Part shown: positions 8,589 through 18,092 of the stretch, in pieces
Layout of the letters: every line of letters begins with the position of its first letter
Position numbering within the stretch: position 1 is the first letter of the stretch
NCBI RefSeq assembly: GCF_027563465.1
Contig: NZ_JAPFQA010000007.1
Coordinates: 124,001-188,000, forward strand
Length of the DNA stretch: 64,000 nucleotides
Reading direction: 5' to 3'
Origin: Mesorhizobium qingshengii
Lineage (GTDB): Bacteria > Pseudomonadota > Alphaproteobacteria > Rhizobiales > Rhizobiaceae
Translations under genes and position numbers: made by a program
Notes under the pieces: generated by a model
What the model was told of the DNA's origin: nothing
Database searches by the model: none
What the model saw: the letters and a program-made list of their open reading frames with translations, nothing else

Positions 8589-9329
8589 CTACCATCCGCA
8601 AGCCTTCAGAAATCGCCCCACCGTACCGGCCATGCCATACTCCAACGCGTCGGCTGTCAACCCATGTCCGATCGACACTTCGGCCAAGGCCGGAATGCGC
8701 TTGACCAGCGCGGGCAGATTGCTCACCACCAGATCGTGCCCGGCATTGACCTGAAGGCCGACAGTGAAAGCTGCGTCGGCGGTTTTTCCCAGTCTTTCCA
8801 GTTCCTTGGCCGCTCTGGCAGGATCGGAATGATAGCTGCCATATGGACCCGTATAGAGTTCGATACGGTCGGCGCCGGTGTCACGCGCGGCGGTCACGCA
8901 ATCGGGGTCCGGATCGGAAAACAACGACACGCGGAAGCCCCCCTTCTTCAGGCGCTTGACGATCGGTGTCAGGAAGGCGGCCTCGGCGGCGAAATTCCAG
9001 CCATGGTCGGAAGTCGCCTGGGCCGGATCGTCGGGCACCAGCGTCACCTGTTCCGGCTGGTGCTTTTCCACCAGCGCCAGGAAATCCTCGGTCGGATAGC
9101 CCTCGATGTTGAATTCCGCCTTCGGGAACTCGTCGTCGATCAGGGACCGTATCTCCGGCAGATCGGAGTGTCTTGTGTGGCGCTCGTCGGGGCGCGGATG
9201 CACGGTCAAGCCATGCGCCCCGGCTGCGAGCGCGATGCGGCCGAGACCGATCACGCTCGGCCACGGCAGGTCGCGCCGGTTGCGCAGCATGGCGATGGCG
9301 TTGAGATTGACGGAGAGCTTTGCGGGCAT
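8589..9329 (-). CDS. pdxJ: pyridoxine 5'-phosphate synthase PdxJ
   Basis: A 246-residue TIM-barrel enzyme that condenses 1-deoxy-D-xylulose 5-phosphate with 3-amino-2-oxopropyl phosphate to make pyridoxine 5'-phosphate, the last ring-forming step of DXP-dependent vitamin B6 synthesis. Family segments are clear: LSVNLNAIAMLRNRR at the start, HGLTVHPRPDERH with conserved His/Arg residues, RIELYTGPYG, VNAGHDLVVSNL and SIGHGLTADAL at the end. An in-frame extension to 9509 exists, but the family N-terminus begins at ATG 9329, preceded by GAGG. Length matches the family. It stands alone, divergent from a small STAS-like gene. Confidence 0.95.
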   Translation of the reverse strand: MPAKLSVNLNAIAMLRNRRDLPWPSVIGLGRIALAAGAHGLTVHPRPDERHTRHSDLPEIRSLIDDEFPKAEFNIEGYPTEDFLALVEKHQPEQVTLVPDDPAQATSDHGWNFAAEAAFLTPIVKRLKKGGFRVSLFSDPDPDCVTAARDTGADRIELYTGPYGSYHSDPARAAKELERLGKTADAAFTVGLQVNAGHDLVVSNLPALVKRIPALAEVSIGHGLTADALEYGMAGTVGRFLKACGW

Positions 9330-9441
9330 GGAGCGGCCTCGGAATTCGTTCGACGCGCCACCTATAATGCCTTTGGCGGGAACAGACAGGGGGTTTCGGG
9401 TGTTCCAGGGAGACGAACTGGTCCCGCGAAAGGAAGCACCC

Positions 9442-9846
9442 ATGAATTTTCTCGACACAGTGCCGGCGATCCGCCGCATCGACACCGATCGCGACGACCT
9501 TTTTGCCATCGATGTCGTCGGTTATGTTTCAGCCGCGGACGCCGAAAACCTGTTCGGCCTGCTGGAGGCGGCCTATGCCCTCCACCCACGAATCGATGTG
9601 GCCGTACGCCTGGTCGACCACGAGGGCGTCGACTGGGCCGACATTTCGGACGACACGTTGAAACAGGGCACGATCCGTGCCCTGGAGCATGTCGGCCGTT
9701 GCGCGGCGATCGGCGAACCGGACTGGACGGCGGACGCACGGCGTTTCATGCCGGTTCCAGCCCCTGTCGAGCTCAGGCACTTCAGCGCCGAGGAGGAAGC
9801 CATGGCCTGGCAATGGCTCGACGCCGAACCGATCGGGGGGCAATAG
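9442..9846 (+). CDS. STAS/SpoIIAA-like domain protein
   Basis: A 134-residue cytosolic protein with the layout of SpoIIAA-like/SEC14-type STAS proteins: an N-terminal beta strand (IDTDRDDLFAIDVVGYVSAADAENL), a helix, a central strand ending in LVDHEGVDWADIS, and a C-terminal helix rich in acids and tryptophan. Start at 9442 is supported by AAAGGAAG six bases upstream; the longer open frame overlaps pdxJ. Members are poorly studied small-ligand or protein-binding modules, and no pathway can be assigned from context. Confidence 0.72.
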   Translation: MNFLDTVPAIRRIDTDRDDLFAIDVVGYVSAADAENLFGLLEAAYALHPRIDVAVRLVDHEGVDWADISDDTLKQGTIRALEHVGRCAAIGEPDWTADARRFMPVPAPVELRHFSAEEEAMAWQWLDAEPIGGQ

Positions 9847-9906
9847 CGCGGGCGGAAAAAGGCGGCCGTCGAATGGAACACTTTGTCCGAAAGTCCCGGC
9901 AAACAC

Positions 9907-11034
9907 TTACCTGACGATCGTCAGCCGCTCAGCCGCGCGGGTGATCGCGGTATAGAGCCAGCGCTGGCGGGTTTCCTTGAAGGCCCAGCTCTCGTCGAAC
10001 AGCACGATCTCGTTCCACTGCGAGCCCTGCGCCTTGTGCACGGTCAGCGCGTAGCCATAGTCGAAATCGTCGAAGCGCTTCTTCTGCTGCCAGGGAATAT
10101 CGGCGTCCGGATCCTCGAATGCCGCCTTGAGCAGCTTGATCTTGGCGACGCCACGATCGGGATCGTCCTCTTCCGGCGAGACCAGAAGGTTGATGCCCGG
10201 CTTCACCGTCTCGCGCGACGAGGTCATCACCTTCCACAGCGAACCGTTGAGCAGCCCCTTGGCCGGGTCGTTGCGCAGGCAGACCAGCTTGTCGCCGGCT
10301 TGCGGGTAGTCGGCGTTGAACCCTTTCAGTTCGCGCAGACGCTGGTTGTAGCGGCGACGGGTGCGGTTGGTGCCGACCAGCACCTGATCCGCCTTCAGCA
10401 CCAGCTCCTGGGTGACGTCTTCCTTGCCGATCACCTGCGCCGTGCCGTAATCGCCCCGCATGAATTCACGGCCCTCGCGCACATCGAGCGCCAGCCTCAG
10501 GATCGGATTGTCGCGCGCCTGCCGATGGATTTCAGTGAGCAGGAAATCCGGCTCGTGGTCGGTGAAGAAGCCGCCGCCCGAGATCGGCGGCAGCTGGCCG
10601 GGGTCGCCGAGCACCAGGATCGGCGTGCCGAAGCTCATCAGGTCGCGGCCAAGCTGCTCGTCGACCATCGAGCATTCGTCGATGACGACGAGCTTGGCGC
10701 GCGAGATCGGGCTCTGCCGGTTGAGCGAAAAGGTCGGCGACATCGAGGTCTTGCCGGTGACCTCGTCCGATACCGATTCCTCGCCCTTTGGTCGGTAGAT
10801 CAGCGAATGGATGGTGCGGGCGTTGACCGCGCCCTTGGAGCGCAATACCTGCGCCGCCTTGCCGGTGAAGGCGGCGAACGGCACCTGGCCGTCGACATGT
10901 TCGGCGAAATAGCGCGCCAGCGTCGTCTTGCCGGTGCCGGCATAGCCGAACAGCCGGAACAGCTGCGGCTTGCCGGTCTTCAACCAGCGGGCAACCGCTT
11001 GCAGCGCCTCGTCCTGTTGGGGAGAGAATTCCAT
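9907..11034 (-). CDS. RecD/UvrD-type ATP-dependent helicase (AAA domain)
   Basis: A 375-residue SF1 helicase-like ATPase. The start EFSPQQDEAL leads to the Walker A GYAGTGKT (30-37), Walker B DECSMVDE (119-126), a GDPGQLPPI motif III segment, a Q-motif-like LTEIHRQ, and a C-terminal UvrD-C2 block (ALTVHKAQGSQW, then LYTAITRA). This is the short RecD-like type common in Rhizobiales, without RecBC partners here. Known relatives unwind DNA 5'-3' in repair or recombination. I chose ATG 11034; the longer frame adds 19 residues with no domain content. Confidence 0.85.
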   Translation of the reverse strand: MEFSPQQDEALQAVARWLKTGKPQLFRLFGYAGTGKTTLARYFAEHVDGQVPFAAFTGKAAQVLRSKGAVNARTIHSLIYRPKGEESVSDEVTGKTSMSPTFSLNRQSPISRAKLVVIDECSMVDEQLGRDLMSFGTPILVLGDPGQLPPISGGGFFTDHEPDFLLTEIHRQARDNPILRLALDVREGREFMRGDYGTAQVIGKEDVTQELVLKADQVLVGTNRTRRRYNQRLRELKGFNADYPQAGDKLVCLRNDPAKGLLNGSLWKVMTSSRETVKPGINLLVSPEEDDPDRGVAKIKLLKAAFEDPDADIPWQQKKRFDDFDYGYALTVHKAQGSQWNEIVLFDESWAFKETRQRWLYTAITRAAERLTIVR

Positions 11035-11175
11035 CAGTGCGACAGACCGGATTCGCGAGGGAAAGACAAGCTCGGCGGCCACCACGATCAATCCTTGGCG
11101 GCAAGGGTCAGCCTATCAGGCTCAAACTGGAACGTAAAGTGAACGCGCGGAACAGGCGGGGCAAGCCGCGAAGAC

Positions 11176-11541
11176 TTATTCGGCCGGTCCGGGATCGTTC
11201 TCCAGCAGGATCGGCTTGCCGTGAGGCGTAGCGTGTGCGGCGCGCTCCCAAGCTTCGGTCATGGCATCGACATCGGGTTTGGCGGCCAACCCCTTGGATG
11301 CAAGCAAGCCCTCCAGCGCCGCCAGCCAATGCTCATAATAATCATGACCATCAGCCGCGGCGCCCGGCTTCTTCACCTCGGTCGACAGCGCCTCTGCCCA
11401 ATCGCTCCACGAAAACAGGCCCTTGTCGTGCAGCGCGACCGTCATCGCGAAGGCTTGCGCCTGCCAAGGCTCGGCAAAGACCGGCGCATCGACGCCCGCC
11501 GGCAAATCGGCGGCGTGTCCGTTTGCCTCACGCCGGTTCAA
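11176..11541 (-). CDS. nitrile hydratase accessory protein (TTG start)
   Basis: About 121 residues, third gene of the nitrile hydratase cluster. It resembles the beta-subunit N-terminal fold found in activator proteins of cobalt nitrile hydratases (P14K/NhlE group): FAEPWQAQAFAMTVALHDKGLFSWSDWAEAL, then DYYEHWLAALEGLLASKG. These proteins help load the metal and mature the alpha subunit. No ATG fits; TTG at 11541 has GGGAGAG six bases upstream and overlaps the end of the beta gene by 14 bp, so coupled translation is likely. An open frame further upstream overlaps the beta gene and is not coding. Confidence 0.72.
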   Translation of the reverse strand: MNRREANGHAADLPAGVDAPVFAEPWQAQAFAMTVALHDKGLFSWSDWAEALSTEVKKPGAAADGHDYYEHWLAALEGLLASKGLAAKPDVDAMTEAWERAAHATPHGKPILLENDPGPAE

Positions 11542-12187
11542 GATAGCTCTCCCAGGCGTCGATCGACACGGTGAGCGTCGGATCGGCCCCCTCGCCCCAG
11601 ATCTCAGCCCCTTCGAAAACGACGGTATAGACCCATTGCGGATTCTCGCCGTGGCCATGAGCGTTGCTGTCGGGAAACACGAAGCCGTCGCGCACCGCCT
11701 CGACTACTCCCTGCTTGCCGCGCGCATAGCGCGGCAGCCGCGTGTGACCGGTGGGATTGAAATTCTTCGTCCGCACATGCTGGCCGGCCTTGAACCGCGC
11801 CGGCGTGGCGACCGGCCGATCGCAGGGACCGCCCTTGGCCAGCACCGCCGGCACGTTTTCCGCCTTCAGCACCCTTTTGGGCGTCACTGCCGCGTCGAGC
11901 GCCTTGCCTGCCGCCAGATCGCGCTCGCTGACGAAGCCATGGCGCTTGAGCAGCACCTCCAGCGCCTTGATCCAGATCTGATAATAGCTGGAGGCGTAAT
12001 AGTCCGCCGGATGCAGCGATTCCCGCGCATGGCGGCTCTCGTCTATGGTCCAGGCACCCATGGCACCGGCGCACAGGCTCACGCCGAGCGCCCGCTTTTC
12101 CCATTCGGCATGAAAATACGGTTCGTCTTTCTCCGGCGCCACCGGCCCGAAGCCCATCTGCCCGCCGAGATCCTGCGGCCCGTTCAT
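11528..12187 (-). CDS. nthB: nitrile hydratase beta subunit
   Basis: A 219-residue beta subunit. It opens with MNGPQDLGGQMGFGPV, the conserved start of NHase beta, contains FHAEWEKRALG, YYQIWIKALE and the C-terminal SH3-like barrel (GQHVRTKNFNPTGHTRLPRYARGKQG). The complex hydrates nitriles to amides in the cytosol; beta shapes the pocket over the alpha-subunit metal. The start overlaps the alpha stop as ATGA. It follows alpha and precedes the accessory gene, the usual cobalt-type order. Confidence 0.95.
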   Translation of the reverse strand: MNGPQDLGGQMGFGPVAPEKDEPYFHAEWEKRALGVSLCAGAMGAWTIDESRHARESLHPADYYASSYYQIWIKALEVLLKRHGFVSERDLAAGKALDAAVTPKRVLKAENVPAVLAKGGPCDRPVATPARFKAGQHVRTKNFNPTGHTRLPRYARGKQGVVEAVRDGFVFPDSNAHGHGENPQWVYTVVFEGAEIWGEGADPTLTVSIDAWESYLEPA

Positions 12188-12792
12188 GCTGGCTCTCGCG
12201 CCAGGGCAGTGCCGATCATCGCATCACGCGTCACCAGGTCGGCCAGCCGCTCCTCGCTCCAGCCCTCGGTGCCCTCGGGCCGCATCGGCACCACGAGATA
12301 CCGCAGTTCGGCTGTCGAATCCCAGACGCGGATCTTCCTGGCCGCCGGCAGCGTCAGCCCGAATTCCTCCAGCACCCCGCGCGGATCGATGACCGCGCGC
12401 GAACGATAGGGCGGCGCCTTGTACCAGACCGGCGGCAGGCCGAGCACCGACCACGGGTAGCAGGAGCACAGGGTGCAGACCACGAGGTTGTGGGTGTCCT
12501 TCGTGTTGAACACCGCCTGCATGTGCTCGCCCTGGCGGCCGCTATAGCCGAGCGAGCCGATCGCCGCCGTCGCGTCACGCTTCAGCCACGCCGCGAATTC
12601 CGGGTCCACCCACGCCTTGGCCACCACCCTGGCGCCGTTGCGCGGGCCGATCTTGGTCTCGTAGGTGTCGACGATGACGTCGATCGCGGCCGGGTCGATC
12701 AGCCCCTTGCGGGTGAGGATCGTCTCCAGCGCGCGCACGCGCGCGGCAAAAGGATCGAGTTCGTTGTCGTGGTGGTCGTGATCGTGTGACAT
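12184..12792 (-). CDS. nthA: nitrile hydratase alpha subunit, cobalt type
   Basis: A 202-residue catalytic subunit. The metal-binding claw is VCTLCSC (Cys106, Cys109, Ser110, Cys111); Thr after the first cysteine marks the cobalt (not iron) type in the known family, where two cysteines become oxidised. The N-terminus is His/Asp rich (MSHDHDHHDNE), perhaps helping metal loading. It hydrates R-CN to R-CONH2. No amidase is near, so amide breakdown must be done elsewhere. The three genes form an operon, with only 75 bp between alpha and the upstream RND pump gene on the same strand. Confidence 0.95.
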   Translation of the reverse strand: MSHDHDHHDNELDPFAARVRALETILTRKGLIDPAAIDVIVDTYETKIGPRNGARVVAKAWVDPEFAAWLKRDATAAIGSLGYSGRQGEHMQAVFNTKDTHNLVVCTLCSCYPWSVLGLPPVWYKAPPYRSRAVIDPRGVLEEFGLTLPAARKIRVWDSTAELRYLVVPMRPEGTEGWSEERLADLVTRDAMIGTALAREPA

Positions 12793-12867
12793 GACGGCAA
12801 ACTACGATCCCAGACACAAGGCCGCAAGCGCGACGGCTTGGGCCAGCGCGTTCGCGGCCGGGCGGCG

Positions 12868-15800
12868 CTATTCGGCCGCCGCCTTCTGAGGCTCGACCAG
12901 CGGCTCCTCATCGACATCGAACAATGACGGCTGGGCAGGAGCTTCGATTGGACGCGGTTCGCCTTCGCGCTTCGGCCACAGCCCGACAAGCCAGCCGGAG
13001 AAACGCTCCATGTAGACATAGATCACCGGCGTCACGAACAGGGTCAGCGCCTGCGAGGCGACGAGGCCGCCGACCACCGCCACGCCGAGCGGCTGGCGCA
13101 GTTCGGCGCTGGCGCCGGTGCCAAGCGCGATCGGGATCGTGCCCATCAGCGCCGCCAGCGTCGTCATCATGATCGGGCGGAAGCGCATGATGCAGGCCTT
13201 GTGGATGGACTCGATCGGCGACATGCCGTCTCGTCGCAATTCGAGCGCGACGTCGATCATCATGATGCCGTTCTTCTTGACGATGCCGATCAGCATCAGG
13301 ATGCCGATGACGGCAATGACCGACAGGTCCATCCCCGCGAGCCTGAGCGCAACCAGTGCGCCCAGCACGGCCGAAGGCAGGCCGGTCAGGATGGTGAGCG
13401 GATGGATGAAGCTCTCGTAGAGGATGCCAAGCACGATGTAGATGGTGAGGATCGCACCGCCGATCAGCAGGCCCTGGTTCGCGAGTGAATCCTGGAAGGT
13501 CTTGGCCGTGCCGGCGAAGGTGGTCGAGATCGCCTTCGGCATGCCGATCTGCTCTTTCAACGCGTCGATGCGGGTCACGCTATCGCCGAGCGCCACGCCT
13601 TGCGGCAGGTTGTAGGAGATCGTCACCGCGGGAAGCTGGCCAAGCTGATTGACGGTCAAGGCGCCGGCGGTTCGGTCGACACGGGCAAAGGCGCCGAGCG
13701 GTACCAGGCTGCCGCTGGCCGTCCTCACCTGGATGGCCAGCATCCGCTCGGGCGACCACTCGATCTTCGGATCGAGTTCCATGACGACCTCGTAGCTGTC
13801 GGCCGAGCCGAAGATGGTCGAGACCTGCTGGGTGCCGAAACCGCCATAGAGGCTCGAGCGCAACGTGTCGGTATCGATGCCAAGCGTCGCCGCCTTGTCG
13901 CGGTCGACCACCAGCGTCGCCTGCAGGGCATTGTTCTGCAGATCGTCGGTGACGTCGGTGAAGGTCGTGTGATCGGCCGCCATGGCGTCGTTCAGCTTCT
14001 GCGCCCAGAGGTCGGTCTGGCCGGTATCGAGGCCCTGGACCACCAGCTGATAGGCGCTTGCCGAAGAGCGCGAGCCGAGCCTGAGGTTCTGCACCGGCTG
14101 CATATAGGTTTCGATGCCTGGCACGTTGGCCAGTTGCTTGCGCAGGTCCGACAGCACCTTGTCGATGTCGGGGCGCTGGTCCTTGTCCTTCAGCTGGACA
14201 TAGAGCTGACCCTGGTTGAGCGCCCTGCCGCCACCGCCCGCCGAATAGGCGACATGCGAGACATAGGGCGAGTGGGAAAAGACATTTGCCACCTGCCCCT
14301 GCAGCTTCACCATCGCGTCGAACGAGATGTCCTGGCGCGCAATGGTCGTCACCGAGACCTGGCCGATATCCTCCTGCGGGAAGAAGCCCTTCGGCGAAAT
14401 CTGGATCAGCCAGACCGACGCCGCCGCCGTTCCGATGAAGACCAGGAAAACCAGGAATGTGTGGCGCAGGCAGAAGGTCAGCAGCCAGTCATAGCCGCGC
14501 ATGAAGAAATTATGCTTCTGGCCCTCGCTGTGCGCGGCTTCCCGCTCGGCCCTCGACACCGACAGCAGCCTGGAGCAAAGCATCGGAGTGAGCGTCAGCG
14601 ACACGAACATCGACGCCAGGATGGCGACCGTGACCACCACAGCGAACTCGTTGAAGATGCGCCCGATGACGCCCCCCATCAGGAGCACGGGGATGAACAC
14701 GGCGACCAGCGAGATCGAGATCGAGATGATGGTGAAGCCGATCTCGCGCGCGCCTTTCAGCGATGCCTCGAAGGCCGAGAGCCCGTCCTCCTCCATGTGG
14801 CGGAAGATGTTTTCCAGCATGACGATGGCGTCGTCGACGACGAGGCCGACCGCCAGCGTCAGGCCCATCAGCGAGATGTTGTCGATGGAGAAGCCGAACA
14901 GGAACATCACGCCGAGCGTGGCGATCAGCGAGATCGGCACCGCCACCGCCGGGATGATCGTCGCCGTCACCCGGCGCAGGAACAGGAAGATCACCATGAT
15001 CACCAGGGCGATGGTGAGCAGCAGGGTGAACTGCACGTCGTCGACGGCGGCTCGGATCGAGGTCGAGCGGTCGTTGAGCAGCTTGATGCTGGCCGCCGCC
15101 GGCATCTGGTCCTGGAAGGACGGCAGCATCGCCTTGACGCGGTCGACGACGTCGACGGTGTTGGCGTCGGGCTGACGCTGCACCGCCAGAATGATGGCGC
15201 GCGTGCCGTCATACCAGCTCGCCGTCGTCGAGGTCTCGACCGAGTCGATGACGCGGGTCACCTCCCCCAGCCGCACCGGATGCCCGTTCTTGGTGGCGAT
15301 GATGAGATTGGAAAATCCCGCCGCGTTGGTCAGCTGCGTGTTGGCCGTGATGGTCAGCTGCTGCTGGTTGTTCTGCAGCACGCCGAGCGGCGTGTTGCTG
15401 TTGGCCGAGGCAATCGCCGTCTGCAGCTGGTCGATCGAGATGCCACGCGCGGCAAGCGCCGTCGGATCGATCTGGACGCGCACGGCGTATTTCTGCTGGC
15501 CGAAGATCGAGACCTGCGCCACGCCGTCGATTGTCGACAGCGACGGCGAGAGGACATTCTCGGCAAAGGCATCGAGATCGGTCAGTGGAACCGTGTCGCT
15601 GACCAGGGACATCAACAGGATCGGCGCGTCGGCCGGATTGACTTTGCGGTAGCTCGGCGGCGAAGTCATCTCCGGCGGCAACTGGCGCTGCGTGCGCGCG
15701 ATCGCCGCCTGCACGTCGGCCGCTGCCGCGTCGATATCCCGGTTGAGCACGAACTGGATGGCGATCGAGGTCGAGCCGAGCGAGTTGGTCGTCGAGATCG

Positions 15801-16032
15801 AGTCGATGCCGGCAATGGTGGCGAACTGCTTGATCAGCGGCGTCGCCACCGAGGTCGCCATGGTTTCCGGCGAAGCGCCCGGCAGCGAAGCCGAGACATT
15901 GACCACCGGAAACTCGGCGCTCGGCAGTGCGGCCACCGGCAGGAATTTGTAGGCAAAAAGCCCGCCCAGCACGAGGGCGAACGACATGAGCAGTGTGGCG
16001 ACCGGCCTGCGGATGCAGAATTCGGAAATCAT
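12868..16032 (-). CDS. RND multidrug efflux permease (AcrB/MdtC type)
   Basis: A 1054-residue inner-membrane proton/drug antiporter. The start MISEFCIRRPVATLLM, the large periplasmic loops and the TM4 proton-relay pair LVVDDAIVMLENI are typical of hydrophobe/amphiphile RND pumps. Sequence style is closest to MdtB/MdtC/MuxB. It should form a trimer and work with the adaptor encoded just upstream, whose stop overlaps its start by 4 bp (ATGA). No outer-membrane factor gene is in the operon, so a TolC-like protein from another locus is expected. Substrates are unknown. Confidence 0.94.
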   Translation of the reverse strand: MISEFCIRRPVATLLMSFALVLGGLFAYKFLPVAALPSAEFPVVNVSASLPGASPETMATSVATPLIKQFATIAGIDSISTTNSLGSTSIAIQFVLNRDIDAAAADVQAAIARTQRQLPPEMTSPPSYRKVNPADAPILLMSLVSDTVPLTDLDAFAENVLSPSLSTIDGVAQVSIFGQQKYAVRVQIDPTALAARGISIDQLQTAIASANSNTPLGVLQNNQQQLTITANTQLTNAAGFSNLIIATKNGHPVRLGEVTRVIDSVETSTTASWYDGTRAIILAVQRQPDANTVDVVDRVKAMLPSFQDQMPAAASIKLLNDRSTSIRAAVDDVQFTLLLTIALVIMVIFLFLRRVTATIIPAVAVPISLIATLGVMFLFGFSIDNISLMGLTLAVGLVVDDAIVMLENIFRHMEEDGLSAFEASLKGAREIGFTIISISISLVAVFIPVLLMGGVIGRIFNEFAVVVTVAILASMFVSLTLTPMLCSRLLSVSRAEREAAHSEGQKHNFFMRGYDWLLTFCLRHTFLVFLVFIGTAAASVWLIQISPKGFFPQEDIGQVSVTTIARQDISFDAMVKLQGQVANVFSHSPYVSHVAYSAGGGGRALNQGQLYVQLKDKDQRPDIDKVLSDLRKQLANVPGIETYMQPVQNLRLGSRSSASAYQLVVQGLDTGQTDLWAQKLNDAMAADHTTFTDVTDDLQNNALQATLVVDRDKAATLGIDTDTLRSSLYGGFGTQQVSTIFGSADSYEVVMELDPKIEWSPERMLAIQVRTASGSLVPLGAFARVDRTAGALTVNQLGQLPAVTISYNLPQGVALGDSVTRIDALKEQIGMPKAISTTFAGTAKTFQDSLANQGLLIGGAILTIYIVLGILYESFIHPLTILTGLPSAVLGALVALRLAGMDLSVIAVIGILMLIGIVKKNGIMMIDVALELRRDGMSPIESIHKACIMRFRPIMMTTLAALMGTIPIALGTGASAELRQPLGVAVVGGLVASQALTLFVTPVIYVYMERFSGWLVGLWPKREGEPRPIEAPAQPSLFDVDEEPLVEPQKAAAE

Positions 16033-17291
16033 TGGCGTGCCTCGCCGGCCTTGTCGGCCTCGGCCACCTTGGGAGCGGCCTGGCCATCGGCGCCGGCTGA
16101 AGCCTTGCCTTCATGCACCGCGGCACCCTCCTTCAGCCTTGTCTGGCCTTCGACGACAACCTTCTCGCCACTTTTCAGACCTTCGGCGATGGCACTGTTT
16201 TCACCCTCGGTCAGCGCCACCTGCACCGGCCGCATCTCGACCGTGTTGTCCTGCTTGACCACATAGACGAACGGCCCCTTCTGGCTGGGCTGCACCGCGA
16301 CCGTGGGAACCGATGTCATTTGCGGCATGATGCCGGCATCGAGCACGACGTTGACATATTGCCCCGGCCACAAGGAGAGATCGGAGTTCGGCACGCTCGC
16401 CCGCGTCGCGATCGTTCCGGAGGCGGTATCGACGCTGGAATCGACGAAATCGAGCGTGCCCTTGCCGACCGGCGTCGGATCGCCGTCCTTGATAAGCGTC
16501 ACGGCACCTTGCTGCGGCGTCGCCAACGCCCTGTGCAGAAGGGCCAGATTGCTTTCGGGAAGGTTGAAGTTGACCTGCAGCGGGTCCATCTGGGTGATCG
16601 TCACCAGCGGGGTCGCCGTGCTGCTGTTGCCATTGCTTGTGGTGACGAGGTCGCCGACCGCGACACTGACGGCGCCCAGCCTGCCGGAAATCGGTGCCCT
16701 GATCGCGGCAAAGCCAAGCTGGACGTTGTCGGCGTCGATTGTCGCCCTGTCGGCATCGACGGTCGCCGCCGCGGCCTTCTGCGCCGCTATCGCCTGATCG
16801 TAGGTTTGCTGCGTGCCGGCCTGCTTGGCGACCAGGTCCTTGGCGCGCTGAAGATCGGACTGCGAGCTGGCGAGCAGCGCCTGGTCCTTGGCGAGCGTCG
16901 CCTGGTCCTTGGCGAGCTGCGCCTTCAGCGCGCGGTCATCGAGCGAGAGCAGAAGATCGCCGGCCTTCACCATCTGCCCGTCCTTGACGTCGATCGACAC
17001 GATCTGGCTGGATACACGCGCATTGATGTTGACCACGGCCGGAGAGGAGACGAAGCCGATCGCATAGCGCCGGATCGGGAAATCAGCCGTCGTTGCTGTC
17101 GCGGAAACGATCGAGGTCGAGCGAGCGCCGTTGCCGCCGGCAGCCTGCTTGCCGGCCGCCTTGTCCGACGCCGCGACCGGCTTTCCGCCGAAGATCTGCT
17201 GAACCTTGCCCATCGTGTCGGGCGAAAGGTAAAGCCAGGCAGCGCCTATGCAGGCGACCGCAAGCATCGAAAGGATGGCTTTTCCACGCAT
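16029..17291 (-). CDS. RND efflux periplasmic adaptor (membrane fusion protein)
   Basis: A 420-residue adaptor of the HlyD/AcrA group. It has an N-terminal membrane anchor (ILSMLAVACIGAAWLYL), a lipoyl half-motif (VVNINARVSSQIVSIDVKDGQMVKAGDLLLSLD), a coiled-coil hairpin rich in Ala/Lys/Gln, the second lipoyl half (GFAAIRAPISGRLGAVSVAVGDLV) and beta-barrel and membrane-proximal domains. ATG 17291 precedes the anchor and has GGAGAGG upstream; the longer open frame is unlikely. It links the permease to an outer-membrane channel. A 204-bp gap upstream likely holds the promoter; no regulator gene is adjacent. Confidence 0.92.
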   Translation of the reverse strand: MRGKAILSMLAVACIGAAWLYLSPDTMGKVQQIFGGKPVAASDKAAGKQAAGGNGARSTSIVSATATTADFPIRRYAIGFVSSPAVVNINARVSSQIVSIDVKDGQMVKAGDLLLSLDDRALKAQLAKDQATLAKDQALLASSQSDLQRAKDLVAKQAGTQQTYDQAIAAQKAAAATVDADRATIDADNVQLGFAAIRAPISGRLGAVSVAVGDLVTTSNGNSSTATPLVTITQMDPLQVNFNLPESNLALLHRALATPQQGAVTLIKDGDPTPVGKGTLDFVDSSVDTASGTIATRASVPNSDLSLWPGQYVNVVLDAGIMPQMTSVPTVAVQPSQKGPFVYVVKQDNTVEMRPVQVALTEGENSAIAEGLKSGEKVVVEGQTRLKEGAAVHEGKASAGADGQAAPKVAEADKAGEARQ

Positions 17292-17495
17292 GATCAAAAG
17301 GCCCTCTCCATCCGACACGCCGTGGCCTGATGGTCTTATTCTAGCGCAAATCACGGCCTCTTGCCGCGATTTCGCCGAATAGATAGGACACGCCTTGGGC
17401 GGAAAAGGGCCAAAGCACGGCATTACGAAGATTTAATGTGCACTGCACAATAGCTGTGCACTCCGGCCTTTCTTCCCAGCGGAACAGCCAGCGAC

Positions 17496-18092
17496 CTAAC
17501 GCAGCATCGGCCAGAGCGTCGCCGCCAGCAGCACGCCCATGGCGATGTTGAACCACTTGAGCCGCACCGGGTCCGACAGGAAACCGCGCAGCGCGGTGCC
17601 GAAACCCGCCCACACCGAGACGCTCGGCAAATTGACGATGGTGAAGGCGACCGAGATCAGCACCACCGAGAGGAACGGATGCTGCGGATTGGTATAGACG
17701 GCCATGGCGGTGATCGCCATTACCCAGGCCTTGGGGTTGACCCACTGGAACGCAGCCGCGTCGATGAAGCGCATCGGTTGCCCCTTCGCCTCGCCCTTGC
17801 CGGCAAGCGAACGCGACATGGCGATCTTCCAGGCAAGGTAGAGCAGATAGGCGCCGCCGGCGATCTTGAGTGCGGTATGCAGTGCCGGAAACGCCGCCAG
17901 CACCGCGCCAAGACCAAGCCCGACCGCCACCAGCAGCACCAGGAAACCGATGCTGATGCCGAACATGTGCGGCACGGTCCTGACGATGCCGAAATTCACC
18001 CCCGATGCCAGGAGCATGAGGTTGTTCGGCCCCGGCGTGATCGAGGTCACGAAGGCGTAGACCAACAAGGCGAGGAATGCGTCAAGCGACAT
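17496..18092 (-). CDS. LysE/RhtB-family amino acid exporter
   Basis: A 198-residue membrane protein with six hydrophobic segments. The N-terminal FVTSITPGPNNLMLLASG is the signature of the LysE/RhtB family, and FQWVNPKAWVMAI is the conserved segment after the cytosolic loop. The family exports amino acids or analogues using the proton gradient. It lies between ilvN and the RND operon on the same strand. Export of an excess amino acid is possible, but the substrate is not readable. Confidence 0.9.
   Translation of the reverse strand: MSLDAFLALLVYAFVTSITPGPNNLMLLASGVNFGIVRTVPHMFGISIGFLVLLVAVGLGLGAVLAAFPALHTALKIAGGAYLLYLAWKIAMSRSLAGKGEAKGQPMRFIDAAAFQWVNPKAWVMAITAMAVYTNPQHPFLSVVLISVAFTIVNLPSVSVWAGFGTALRGFLSDPVRLKWFNIAMGVLLAATLWPMLR

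Noticed and set aside
8589..9509. Extended 306-residue version of pdxJ
   Set aside because: The first 60 residues have no homology-like content, overlap the promoter region of the divergent STAS gene, and the family start is at ATG 9329 with a ribosome site.
13600..16266. 888-codon open frame opposite the RND permease
   Set aside because: Long antisense frame caused by third-position GC bias; the Arg/His/Asp-rich translation has no domain or membrane pattern.
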